Shown here: one piece after another, positions 1-8,047 of the stretch
How the letters are laid out: each line of letters starts with the position of its first letter
Numbering within the stretch: position 1 is the first letter of the stretch
DNA from: Clostridiales bacterium
Lineage (GTDB): Bacteria > Bacillota > Clostridia > Oscillospirales > Feifaniaceae
NCBI GenBank assembly: GCA_012719075.1
Contig: JAAYBB010000031.1
Coordinates: 1 to 56,347, forward strand
DNA: 56,347 nucleotides
Reading direction: 5' to 3'
The notes under the pieces: generated by a model
What the model was told of the DNA's origin: nothing
What the model saw: only the letters and a program-made list of their open reading frames with translations
The model's database searches: none
Program-made: the position numbers and the translations under genes

Positions 1-459
1 GCCTTCAAGCTCAAACTGCCGCTGGTCAACGACACCATCACCAAGTCCATCACCGCGCGCTTTGCGCGCAGCCTCTCGATCCTGCTCAAGAGCGGCATCA
101 CGGTCGTCGGCGCCATGGACATCATCCACAACCTGATCGGCAACCGCGAGGTCGAGCGGCGGTTTGAGGACTGCATCGAGGACATCCGTGAGGGCAAGGG
201 CATCGCCTCGCCGCTGATCAAGCTGGGCATCTTCCCGCCGCTGCTGATCCACATGGTGTCGGTGGGCGAGTCGACCGGCGAGCTCGACGAGATGCTCGCG
301 CGCACGGCCGGCTTCTTCGACGAGGACGTCGAGGAGGCGATCGCGCGCATGACCATGCTGATCGAGCCGGCGCTGATCATCCTGATGGCCGTCGTGGTCG
401 GCGGGGTCATCCTGTCGGTGATGCTGCCCATGATCTCGATCCTCAGCGCGGTGCAGTAG
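1..459 (+). CDS. pilC: Type IV pilus inner-membrane platform protein PilC/GspF, C-terminal part
   Basis: The frame is open from base 1, so the 5' end lies outside the window; 152 C-terminal residues are present. PilC/GspF is the polytopic membrane platform on which the assembly ATPase acts to add pilins. Family signs are the stretch around RFARSLSILLKSGI (second GspF domain), the VGESTGELDEML motif, and a final hydrophobic helix ending in LPMISILSAVQ, the usual C-terminus. It is followed on the same strand by prepilin and pilMNO-type genes, which confirms a pilus role. The ATPase (PilB) and the start of pilC must be upstream of the window. Confidence 0.93.
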   Translation, partial: AFKLKLPLVNDTITKSITARFARSLSILLKSGITVVGAMDIIHNLIGNREVERRFEDCIEDIREGKGIASPLIKLGIFPPLLIHMVSVGESTGELDEMLARTAGFFDEDVEEAIARMTMLIEPALIILMAVVVGGVILSVMLPMISILSAVQ

Positions 460-646
460 AAATTTTAAAATAGAGCGCAAAAGCACGCAGGAATTTTCCA
501 AATTTTACGATATTCTTTTTACCAACACAGATAAAACAGACCGACTTGGGACAATCGCGGTGCTGTGATCCGGTGCGAAGATAGATATTGCAACAGGTTG
601 CCGGGCGTGTTGCGGTATGTATTTTAAATATTAATTTAAGCACGCC
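460..646 (+). other. AT-rich gap between pilC and the major prepilin
   Basis: This 187-base gap is clearly richer in A+T than its surroundings (for example the run around 625-640). I found no convincing -35/-10 pair, no GEMM-type c-di-GMP riboswitch core and no terminator with a U-tract. It may hold a promoter for the highly expressed major pilin, but nothing decisive is visible. Confidence 0.4.
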
Positions 647-1051
647 ATGAAAGAAGGAGACAACGTTACGAAAAGATTTAGAAAGCACTCCAAGGCCTTT
701 ACGCTGATCGAACTGATCGTGGTCATCGCGGTCATCGCCATCCTGGCCGCCGTCCTGCTGCCGAGGTTTCTCGGGTTTAGTGAGAGTGCGCGGGAGAGAG
801 GCGTATTGTCTGATGCCCGCAATATCGCAACCGCGTATGAGGCCATTCGGGCAGAAGGAGAAGAACCCACAGCGGATAACGATGCCGAATCAGGTCTGTG
901 GCATTATCTCGGCAGGGATTATTCGACTGTTGATGACGCAACCTTTGCTCTTACAACGACTGGCTTTACGTATTCGAAAACGTATGGTACTGATACTGTC
1001 ACGGCAACATATGACGACGATGCTGGAACAGTTGAAGTTGCGACGACGTAA
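647..1051 (+). CDS. Type IV prepilin, probable major pilin
   Basis: A 134-residue class III prepilin. A short basic leader (KRFRKHSK) ends in A, followed by the N-methylation core FTLIELIVVIAVIAIL, the helix by which pilins are extracted from the membrane and packed into the fibre; PilD-type peptidase would cut before F. The C-terminal part is acidic and variable. Being first after pilC and followed by a strong stem-loop suggests it is the major subunit. The start is uncertain: ATG at 647 has no ribosome site upstream, while an AAGGAG at 651-656 lies inside the leader, so initiation at a rare codon near 665-670 is possible. No cysteine pair is present. Confidence 0.88.
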   Translation: MKEGDNVTKRFRKHSKAFTLIELIVVIAVIAILAAVLLPRFLGFSESARERGVLSDARNIATAYEAIRAEGEEPTADNDAESGLWHYLGRDYSTVDDATFALTTTGFTYSKTYGTDTVTATYDDDAGTVEVATT

Positions 1052-1065
1052 AAAATTGCAGATAT

Positions 1066-1092
1066 CCGCCCGCCCCAAAGCGGGGCGGGCGG
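1066..1092 (+). terminator. GC-only stem-loop after the first prepilin (possible attenuator)
   Basis: An 11-bp perfect stem (CCGCCCGCCCC at 1066-1076 with its complement at 82-92 of the same line) and a 5-base loop. No U-tract follows, so it is more likely a partial terminator or mRNA 3' stabiliser that makes the first pilin more abundant than downstream genes than a full stop. Confidence 0.5.
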
Positions 1093-1134
1093 GCATCCCT
1101 TTCCTGAAAACCATCGCGAATGGAGGTGTCCGGC

Positions 1135-1494
1135 TTGCGCAATAAGAGAGGCTTTACGCTCATCGAGGTCATCGTCGCGCTGGGCATCATCGCGATTTTG
1201 CTCGGCGCGTCGCTGCCGCGGCTCCAGGCTTACGCCGCGCGCCAGCTCGAAAGTCAGCGCAAAAATCAGCAGGATGTCTTAAACAAGGCCATTGTACAGT
1301 ACTATGCACTCACGGGGGGATACCCCAAGATTTACGTTTATGATGCTGAAGGCAATCTCGGACACGATGATGAAATCTTTATGGACGAGATCAAAACCGT
1401 CACGGGCATCCGCATCGACACGGGCACCTTCTACTTCGACTATCCGATAGACTACGACATTGTTCACCAGATCACGCTGAAGGTTAAAAGTTAA
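1135..1494 (+). CDS. Type IV prepilin (minor pilin)
   Basis: About 119 residues. The chosen start is TTG at 1135, because GGAGG (1122-1126) sits 8 bases upstream and gives a compact leader LRNKRG followed by FTLIEVIVALGIIAILLGASLPRL. The in-frame ATG at 1120 would overlap the ribosome site and has none of its own. Glycine at -1 and glutamate at +5 fit prepilin peptidase processing. The C-terminal half (from about 1260) is tyrosine-rich and less GC-rich than the leader. It lies between two other prepilins and is probably part of the initiating minor-pilin complex. Confidence 0.85.
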   Translation: MRNKRGFTLIEVIVALGIIAILLGASLPRLQAYAARQLESQRKNQQDVLNKAIVQYYALTGGYPKIYVYDAEGNLGHDDEIFMDEIKTVTGIRIDTGTFYFDYPIDYDIVHQITLKVKS

Positions 1495-1516
1495 ATAGCG
1501 CGGGGAGGGGCGGCGC

Positions 1517-2077
1517 ATGAACAGGATCAATCAACGCACCGGGGCGCCGCGCCGCGCAAAGCACCTGCGCGGCTTTACGGTCATCGAGCTCCTCGTCGTG
1601 ATGATGGTGCTCTCGGTGCTCGGCGGCGTGCTGATCACGCTGGTCCACACCGGCGGCAGCGGCTACAACCACACGCTGCGCAACTATGAAGCCGAAAACG
1701 AGGCGCGCACTGCGCTTTCCTATATCACGGTCAAGGTCCGGCAAAACGACGAGAACATCAACGGTGCTGATTGCAGCATAAAAATGGAAGATGGCATCCT
1801 TAAAATCATGAAATACATCGAAGAACGAGACCCTGGTTTAGATCCTTGGAACAACCGGTTTGAGGTTGCGTTTGATCTGGACGGCGGCAAGTTGACCGAA
1901 CAGGTCTACGAGAACGATGAACACAAGGGCGAAAACCTTATTGCCGAGGGCCTGCGCAGCCTGAATTTTGAGTTTGACGAGGCCGCGGGCGTGCTCGCGG
2001 TGGACATCGGCTACAACTCGGACGGCAGGGACCTCACGCTCTCGGGCAAGGTGTTCCTGCGCTCGGAGCTGAACTGA
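1517..2077 (+). CDS. Type IV prepilin, PilW/PilJ-like minor pilin
   Basis: A 186-residue prepilin with a longer basic leader (MNRINQRTGAPRRAKHLRG) and core FTVIELLVVMMVLSVLGGVLITLV. GGGGAGGGG about 8 bases upstream supports ATG 1517. The length and post-helix sequence (repeated acidic strands, no cysteines) resemble PilW/GspJ-type minor pilins of the tip complex. Bases 1770-1930 are markedly less GC-rich than the rest of the gene, suggesting a variable or exchanged surface region. Confidence 0.82.
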   Translation: MNRINQRTGAPRRAKHLRGFTVIELLVVMMVLSVLGGVLITLVHTGGSGYNHTLRNYEAENEARTALSYITVKVRQNDENINGADCSIKMEDGILKIMKYIEERDPGLDPWNNRFEVAFDLDGGKLTEQVYENDEHKGENLIAEGLRSLNFEFDEAAGVLAVDIGYNSDGRDLTLSGKVFLRSELN

Positions 2078-2153
2078 CCCCGCATTCCAAGCCGACACAG
2101 GGAGACCTATACAGATAAATTAGGGAAAGACAACGACATTCGGAGGATGGTCT

Positions 2154-3707
2154 ATGAGCATTCTGGGGATCGACATCGGCTCCCGGCGCATCAAAGTGGT
2201 GGAGGCCAAGAGCCGACGGCGGCCGCCCTCGCAGGCCTTTTTGATCGACACGCCGGCAGGCGCGGTACATGACGGCGAAATCAAGGACCCCGCCGCGGTC
2301 GCCCAGGCGATCCGGGAGCTGCTGGAGCAGCGGCAAATCCGCGCAAAGGAGCTCCACTTCGCGATCAAGACCCCCCAGCTTGCCAGCCGCAGCTTCAGCC
2401 TGCCCGCGATGAAGCCGGAGGAGGTTGCGCCCGCGGTCGAGTTCGACCTGTCGCAGAGCTTCCCGGGCATCCAGCAGACCAACACCATTGGCTACATCCG
2501 CTATTCAAAGCCGGGCGATCCGCTGACCGGGCTTGCGGTGTTCTGTCCCACCCGCGTGCTGGACGGATACGTGGAGCTCGCAAAGCTGCTGAACATTCCG
2601 CTGCTGCGCATCGACGCGGGCTTTAACGCCTGCGCGCGGGCGCTGATGAAGTACGGCTCCCTGCCAAGTGCCCAGGACGCCTTCATGCTGCTCGAGGTGG
2701 GTGTGGAGAGCTCGCAGGTGGTGATCTTGTCGGGCGGCCGCGTGATGCTCAGCCGCTTTGTCCCCAGCGGCGCGCACTCGGCCGACCAGATCCTGGCCAG
2801 CCGCTTTGGCGTCAGCGAGCAGCGGGCCGAGGAAATCCGCTCGCAGGAGCGCTACGCCGACCACGGCATCGCAGAAAAGGACCTGCCGGTCGTGGCGCGC
2901 CTGGGGTATCAGACCATCGCCGAGCAGATCAAGCAGACGCTGGACTTCTATCAGTACAACATGGGCAAGGAGTCCCCGGTCTCGGGCATTTACGTCACCG
3001 GCGGCGGCAGCCTGTTCGAGGGGCTGGAGGCCTTTCTTTCGGAGACCTTCGCGCTGCCCGTGCAGCGCGTCCCCGGCCGCATCGGCGAGCTGGAGGTGGG
3101 CACCGACTTTATCCTGACCGCCGTCGGCCTGCTGACCGAAAGCCCGCAGGCCTTTGAGGACGTCAACCTCGTGCCCGACCTGCGCACCGTCGCCGCCGAG
3201 CGCAGCAAAAAGGAGCGGCAAGCCTTTGCCTACTGGACCGTGGGCGGGGTGTTCGGGGCGTTTTGTGTCTTTTACGGCGGGCTGCAGTACGGCAAGTATT
3301 ACGAGTCGCGGCGCCAGCAGGCGCTGAACGCGGAAATGAAGGCCTACGCCGAGGTCAACGTCGTCAAGCGGGGCATCGAGGATGCCAACTGGCGCATCGA
3401 GAGCGCCGATTTGGTCATGGCCGAGTCGCAGGCGGTGTCCATCGGCAACACCGAGCTGCTCGACGGGCTCAAGGCGCTGATGCCCGACGGGCTCTTCATC
3501 CGCACCTACACCGCCGAGGGGCCGAACGTCATCACGCTCTCGGGCGTGGCCAAGACCCGCGCGGACATCGCGGAGTTCATGAACCGCATCCGCGGCGAGG
3601 AGGCCTTTGGGACCGTCTCGGCCGGCAACATCAGCGCGCGGCTGGACGCCGGCGGGGCGCCGACCGACTACAGCTTTGCCCTGACCGTCAACTTCAGCAG
3701 GCAGTAG
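2154..3707 (+). CDS. pilM: PilM-PilN fusion, type IV pilus alignment complex
   Basis: A 517-residue protein that joins two normally separate subunits. Residues 1-335 are PilM, an actin/FtsA-like cytoplasmic ATP-binding protein: LGIDIGSRRIKVVEA at the start is the phosphate-1 loop and YVTGGGSLFEGLEAFL the adenosine loop. From residue 337 (VNLVP, the typical PilN opening) there is a PilN-like part: a basic stretch, one membrane helix near 358-378, then a coiled-coil and an extracytoplasmic ferredoxin-like fold. PilM normally binds the N-terminal tail of PilN, so the fusion makes that contact permanent. GGAGG upstream of ATG 2154 supports the start. It is followed after 13 bases by the pilO-like gene. 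Confidence 0.87.
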   Translation: MSILGIDIGSRRIKVVEAKSRRRPPSQAFLIDTPAGAVHDGEIKDPAAVAQAIRELLEQRQIRAKELHFAIKTPQLASRSFSLPAMKPEEVAPAVEFDLSQSFPGIQQTNTIGYIRYSKPGDPLTGLAVFCPTRVLDGYVELAKLLNIPLLRIDAGFNACARALMKYGSLPSAQDAFMLLEVGVESSQVVILSGGRVMLSRFVPSGAHSADQILASRFGVSEQRAEEIRSQERYADHGIAEKDLPVVARLGYQTIAEQIKQTLDFYQYNMGKESPVSGIYVTGGGSLFEGLEAFLSETFALPVQRVPGRIGELEVGTDFILTAVGLLTESPQAFEDVNLVPDLRTVAAERSKKERQAFAYWTVGGVFGAFCVFYGGLQYGKYYESRRQQALNAEMKAYAEVNVVKRGIEDANWRIESADLVMAESQAVSIGNTELLDGLKALMPDGLFIRTYTAEGPNVITLSGVAKTRADIAEFMNRIRGEEAFGTVSAGNISARLDAGGAPTDYSFALTVNFSRQ

Positions 3708-3720
3708 GGGGACCAGGAAG

Positions 3721-4914
3721 ATGAAAATGCCGAAAATGATTGAGTCGTCCGGAAGCCGGCTGTCCAGGCGCGAGCTGATCATGCTGACCGCGCTGGCGGT
3801 CCTGGTCCAGCTGTACTTTTTGTTTTACCAGATCGGCCTGCCCGAGTTTCAGCGTTATGCGCAGGCCAAGCAGGTCAACGATGCCCGCAAGGTCAGCGTT
3901 GCGAAGCTCAAGGCCGACTACGACAACATCGAGGCCTTCCGGGCCGAGCTCGAGCAGGCGCTCGTGGCGCTCGAGGCCAAGAAGATGGAGCTGCCCGCCT
4001 ACATCGCGCAGGAGGAGACGCTGCTGCTGATCGACGGCCTGGCCGCCGGGGCCGGCCTCACGGTGGGCGTCATCGACTACGACAGCCTCGAAATTCTGCA
4101 GGAGGGCGCCTACCTGTCCGGCATCGGGGGTGCGGCAAGGGGCGGCGCAAAGGACGCCGAGGAGGCCGATCCGGCCGAACAGGCTGCCGGCAGCACGCCG
4201 CAGAGCAGCTTTTTGGTGGCCGACCAGCGCGTGAGCCTGAGCTTTACGGGCAGCTATGAGGCGATGTACGCCTTCATCGACAGCCTTGAGCAGAGCAACC
4301 GCAGGGTCTACGCCAAGAGCCTGGCCCTCTCCTCCGACGACGAGGGGCGGCTCAGCGGCAGCCTGGCGCTCTCCTTCCTCAGCCATGTCGACGTGCTGAG
4401 CATCGAGCGCTTTGAGATGGACCTTGAAGCCATCAACGGAAAAAACAGGCCCTTTGAGCCGTACGCGGGCTACCTGTCCACGCTCGGCAAGGAGGTAATC
4501 GCCCCGCAGCCCGCGCTGCGGCCCGATTTTACGCTCTACCTCAACAGTTACTTAGACAACGCGCCGAAGGTCATCTTCAGCGATTCCAAGACCGCGGCCG
4601 GGCAGCTTCCGATGGATGAAAACCGCGTGGCCAACATCAAGCTCACGGTTTCGCCGTCGGCGGGGGGCTTCCGCTATACCGCGACGCTGGGCGGCAGCAC
4701 GCTGCGCTCGAGGGCCGAGCTCAGTGCCGAAAACGGCGAAATCATCATTGAGGTCATCGCCCAGGACCGCAGGGGCGCCAGGGACCTGGTCGGCGCGACG
4801 CTCGACGTGGAAAACAATTCCGACCTGCCGGTCCGGATCGTCGTCTCGAGGGACGACGCCCAGAATCCGCGGTTCCAGCTGGGCAGCGTCGCCGGCAGTG
4901 TGAGTTTGGAGTAG
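3721..4914 (+). CDS. PilO-like type IV pilus assembly protein
   Basis: 397 residues. A short basic N-terminus is followed by one membrane helix (LIMLTALAVLVQLYFLFYQIG, about 20-40), a coiled-coil rich in E/K (45-95) and an extracytoplasmic domain with the phrase LSFTGSYEAMYAFIDSLEQS (about 176-195), which matches the PilO ferredoxin-like fold. PilO pairs with PilN to couple the cytoplasmic machinery to the pilus. At about twice the usual length, its C-terminal half (from about 240) is an extra beta-rich domain I do not recognise. It sits directly after pilMN, as in other pil operons. Confidence 0.75.
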   Translation: MKMPKMIESSGSRLSRRELIMLTALAVLVQLYFLFYQIGLPEFQRYAQAKQVNDARKVSVAKLKADYDNIEAFRAELEQALVALEAKKMELPAYIAQEETLLLIDGLAAGAGLTVGVIDYDSLEILQEGAYLSGIGGAARGGAKDAEEADPAEQAAGSTPQSSFLVADQRVSLSFTGSYEAMYAFIDSLEQSNRRVYAKSLALSSDDEGRLSGSLALSFLSHVDVLSIERFEMDLEAINGKNRPFEPYAGYLSTLGKEVIAPQPALRPDFTLYLNSYLDNAPKVIFSDSKTAAGQLPMDENRVANIKLTVSPSAGGFRYTATLGGSTLRSRAELSAENGEIIIEVIAQDRRGARDLVGATLDVENNSDLPVRIVVSRDDAQNPRFQLGSVAGSVSLE

Positions 4915-4920
4915 GTTTTG

Positions 4921-5721
4921 ATGAAAAACGCGCAAAAGGGCTTTACGCTGGTCGAAGTGGTCGTCTCCTTTGCGGTGCTCGCGATTGTCTCGGGGGCACT
5001 GCTGCAGATGTTTGTCGTCTCGGCCAGCGTGAACCGCCGCGCGTACGACACCGACAAGGCCAGCGCGCTGGCGGTGCAGATTCAGGAGCTGTTCAAGCAG
5101 AACCCCGACTACATTGATCCCGACGTGATTGCCACCAAGCTTGACGAGCTGGGCGACGCCGCGGAGGACCCGCTTGACCCCAATGCGATCGTGGCCGAGC
5201 TGACGGGGAGCTGGCAGGCGCCCGTCAGCGGGGAGACCGGCGCTTTTGAAGTGCGGATCACGCGGGAGAGTACCGCATCGGGGACCGAGTCCAGCGGCTA
5301 CTACCCGGACGGCGCCGACCCCGGGTGGGCATTTGGCTCCACGATCAACGAGCTCTCGCTCTTGCCCTCGGGCACGTCGGTACAGCCGCACCTGGTCGGC
5401 CAGCCGAGCGCGCCCGCCTTTTCAGGCGACGTGCTGATCCTGCACTACGGGGCGGACACCGGCGCGCCCAAGCACCTGAAGGTGACCAACGGGACCGGTG
5501 CGCTGATCCACATCTATGTGGTCGAGGTTCCCGACTGGTCGGGCGCCTTCGTCGTGGACAGGGAGAGCTCGGACGGCGAGTTTTCGGTGAGCGCCGTCCC
5601 ATCCAAAACCGGCAGCGCCGTTTCCAGCGTGCTGACGGTGACGATCACACGGCTTTCAGATGGCACCGAGCTGGCCAGCATTGACAGTATGCGCTACCGG
5701 CCGGCCGCCTTGGAGGGTTGA
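4921..5721 (+). CDS. Type IV prepilin (minor pilin)
   Basis: 266 residues. Leader MKNAQKG followed by FTLVEVVVSFAVLAIVSGALLQMF is a prepilin signal with G at -1 and E at +5. ATG 4921 is preferred to the adjacent TTG at 4918. The long C-terminal domain is beta-rich, without cysteines, and fits a GspJ/PilV-like minor pilin. It begins 6 bases after the pilO-like stop and its stop overlaps the ribosome site of the next gene, so it is co-transcribed and probably translationally coupled. Confidence 0.82.
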   Translation: MKNAQKGFTLVEVVVSFAVLAIVSGALLQMFVVSASVNRRAYDTDKASALAVQIQELFKQNPDYIDPDVIATKLDELGDAAEDPLDPNAIVAELTGSWQAPVSGETGAFEVRITRESTASGTESSGYYPDGADPGWAFGSTINELSLLPSGTSVQPHLVGQPSAPAFSGDVLILHYGADTGAPKHLKVTNGTGALIHIYVVEVPDWSGAFVVDRESSDGEFSVSAVPSKTGSAVSSVLTVTITRLSDGTELASIDSMRYRPAALEG

Positions 5722-5723
5722 CC

Positions 5724-8000
5724 ATGGGTAAATGGGAAAAGCGCGCATTCCAGCGGTTCCTGCGCTCGGAGCGGGGCAACGCGGCCATCATGGTCCTGAG
5801 CGTCATTTTGATCCTGACCGCCTTTGGCACCGTGTCGCTCTTTGCCTCGCTGGCCAATGTCAAGATGGGCAACCGCTACCGCTTCTGGTCGCAGGATTTT
5901 TATGTTGCGGACAGCAGCGCCGAGGAGAAGGTGGCCGCGGTCGACGCACTGCTGCGCGACGCAGAGGAGCAGGCCGGTAAGTACATGAAAAGCGGGGCCT
6001 ACGACTACGCGGCGGATGAGATGCCGGCGGCCTTTTTGGGGCTGATGTCGGCGGATGCGCAGGACTTTTTCTATGCCAACCGCTGGCCCTACGAAAGCTT
6101 CGAAGCCGCTTTGGATGACCCTGACGCGGTGTGGGGGCCAGAGGATGACCAGGGATATCAGGATGCAATGCTCGAGCACAACACGCTCATGTACGAGCGC
6201 GTGTACTACTATCTGGCCAACCGGATGCTGGCGGATGCAGCTGCGGACCCGGATTTCGGGATTGCCTACGAGCCCGTGTCGGCCTACGATGATTTGGATG
6301 ACCCAACAAGCTCGATAGGCTGGTACAGCACGGGGCTAGATTATGAAAACACGTTTGGGGCTGTGCCCCCTCCCGGCCATCTTGGCCCCAAAATCAAACT
6401 GGAGGGCAGGCAGGCCGACCGCCGCGTGACCGCCGTGCTGGCAGTCCGGCAGCCCAAGGCCGAGGCGGTGGTGCAGACCATCCTCAACCCCGTCTACGGC
6501 AATCCGCTGTGGGGCTATGCGCTCGCGGCCGAGGGGCAGATCAGCTTCAGCGGCTCCCCCACGATCTGCGGCGACGTGTACGCGTCGGGCAGCAGCGGGA
6601 GCGGTGCCGGCATCAACATCTCCGGGGACGTGGACATCTACGGCAATGTCTATGCCAATGCGGACATTGTCGCGATGGGCAGCGGCAAGCTCCACGTGCA
6701 CAACGAGGGTGCGCTGCATGTCCCGCTCTACGGCAAGCGGCAGAAGATCTACGCCGATTCCGGATACCCCATGACCTTCTGCGACCTGTCTGTCTTTTCA
6801 TGGCCGGGCACTTCGCCTTTAGCACTGATGGGCGGCGCCCTGCCGCTGCTCTACGACGACACGGTCTACGGCAATGTCTACTGCAGCGACCTGAAGGTGG
6901 ACGAGGGCGCCGACGGTGCCGTAATTGCGCTGGACGGCCACCTGATTACGACCGACGACATTGAGCTCAACGGCAAAAATTCGACCATTGTGGTCAACGG
7001 CAACTTCGTGGGGCTGAATTCGGAGGCCAACTTCTCGACCGACGGTCCCAACGCCTCGAGCTCGGTCATCAACAATCAGCCCAAGGACGAGAGCGGGAGG
7101 GTCAGCAAGATCACGCTGTCCGGGCGCATGATCGTGCCCGGCGTCGCGTACGGGGAATACGCGGACGGCCCCGGGGCGGACTCGTTTTCGCAGTATTACC
7201 GCACGGTGGAGTCGGTGACCGCAAAGCTCAATGAAATCCTGCTGGCTTACCTCTATCCGGAGGAGGGCGACCCGGAGGCCAGCTACGGCCCCCCCGCGAT
7301 CTATACCGCCAGCGACGGCACCGAGTACTTTTTGAAAGATGCCCAGTTTGCCAGCGACGACGGCCGCATCGCGGATTTTCTGAGTGCGCTGGAGGGAAAC
7401 CCCGAAAGCAAAATCAATGTCGGACCGCTCGAGGGCTACACGCTCGGCCTCGTGGTTTCGGACGGGGGGCCCAGCGGGGTGATTCGGGGTGCAAATGAGC
7501 ACTATACGCGGTATATGCTTGGCAGGGAGCCGCTGCTCGGCGTATTCAACGCCAAGACCCGCGGCTTTGGCTTTAACAATGGGTGGACCATGGCGGACAT
7601 GGTCAGCAAGAGCGCCGCGCCCTCGGGCGGCAAAGTCACCTACATCAGCGGACCGGGGTCTATCGAAATTGACGATGACATGGATGACATGTACGGCATC
7701 ATCTACTGCACCGGCGACCTGGAGCTGTCCGGCTCCGGCACCTTCCGCGGCGTGATCCTCTGTGAGGGGGACATCTCGGTCAGCGGAAGCCCCCATATCT
7801 ACTACGACGAGGGCGTCGTCGACGGCATCATGTCTGCACCGGGAAACCGCGCGGAGCGCGCGTTCTTCGCACCCGGCTGCGACTATGTGAAGAATAAGGG
7901 CGGCAAGACCTACACCTATTACGAGGACTACGACACGACCAGCGGCGTCCGCGAGATGAAGCGCTATCGGATCGAAAGCTGGATCGAGGGCAACGGATGA
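5724..8000 (+). CDS. PilX-like pilus-associated protein with beta-helix body
   Basis: 758 residues. ATG 5724 is used because GGAGGG lies 6 bases upstream. The N-terminus (about 16-45, GNAAIMVLSVILILTAFGTV) is a PilX-type membrane helix without the FTLIE prepilin signature. From about residue 265 there are many short turns such as GDVYASG, GDVDIYGNVYAN and FRGVILCEGDISVSGSP, the pattern of a right-handed beta-helix or polymer-forming (bactofilin-like) fold. This suggests a large surface-exposed minor component. It lies between a minor pilin and a giant secreted protein, so a tip or accessory role is likely; the exact function is not known from sequence. Confidence 0.65.
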   Translation: MGKWEKRAFQRFLRSERGNAAIMVLSVILILTAFGTVSLFASLANVKMGNRYRFWSQDFYVADSSAEEKVAAVDALLRDAEEQAGKYMKSGAYDYAADEMPAAFLGLMSADAQDFFYANRWPYESFEAALDDPDAVWGPEDDQGYQDAMLEHNTLMYERVYYYLANRMLADAAADPDFGIAYEPVSAYDDLDDPTSSIGWYSTGLDYENTFGAVPPPGHLGPKIKLEGRQADRRVTAVLAVRQPKAEAVVQTILNPVYGNPLWGYALAAEGQISFSGSPTICGDVYASGSSGSGAGINISGDVDIYGNVYANADIVAMGSGKLHVHNEGALHVPLYGKRQKIYADSGYPMTFCDLSVFSWPGTSPLALMGGALPLLYDDTVYGNVYCSDLKVDEGADGAVIALDGHLITTDDIELNGKNSTIVVNGNFVGLNSEANFSTDGPNASSSVINNQPKDESGRVSKITLSGRMIVPGVAYGEYADGPGADSFSQYYRTVESVTAKLNEILLAYLYPEEGDPEASYGPPAIYTASDGTEYFLKDAQFASDDGRIADFLSALEGNPESKINVGPLEGYTLGLVVSDGGPSGVIRGANEHYTRYMLGREPLLGVFNAKTRGFGFNNGWTMADMVSKSAAPSGGKVTYISGPGSIEIDDDMDDMYGIIYCTGDLELSGSGTFRGVILCEGDISVSGSPHIYYDEGVVDGIMSAPGNRAERAFFAPGCDYVKNKGGKTYTYYEDYDTTSGVREMKRYRIESWIEGNG

Positions 8001-8047
8001 GCAGGCAATTTACAGGAGGCGACATTCACGCGGGGGAGGGGTATAAA

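Noticed and set aside
460-646. c-di-GMP riboswitch before the major prepilin
   Set aside because: Such riboswitches occur before clostridial pilus genes, but none of the conserved GEMM core sequences is present here.
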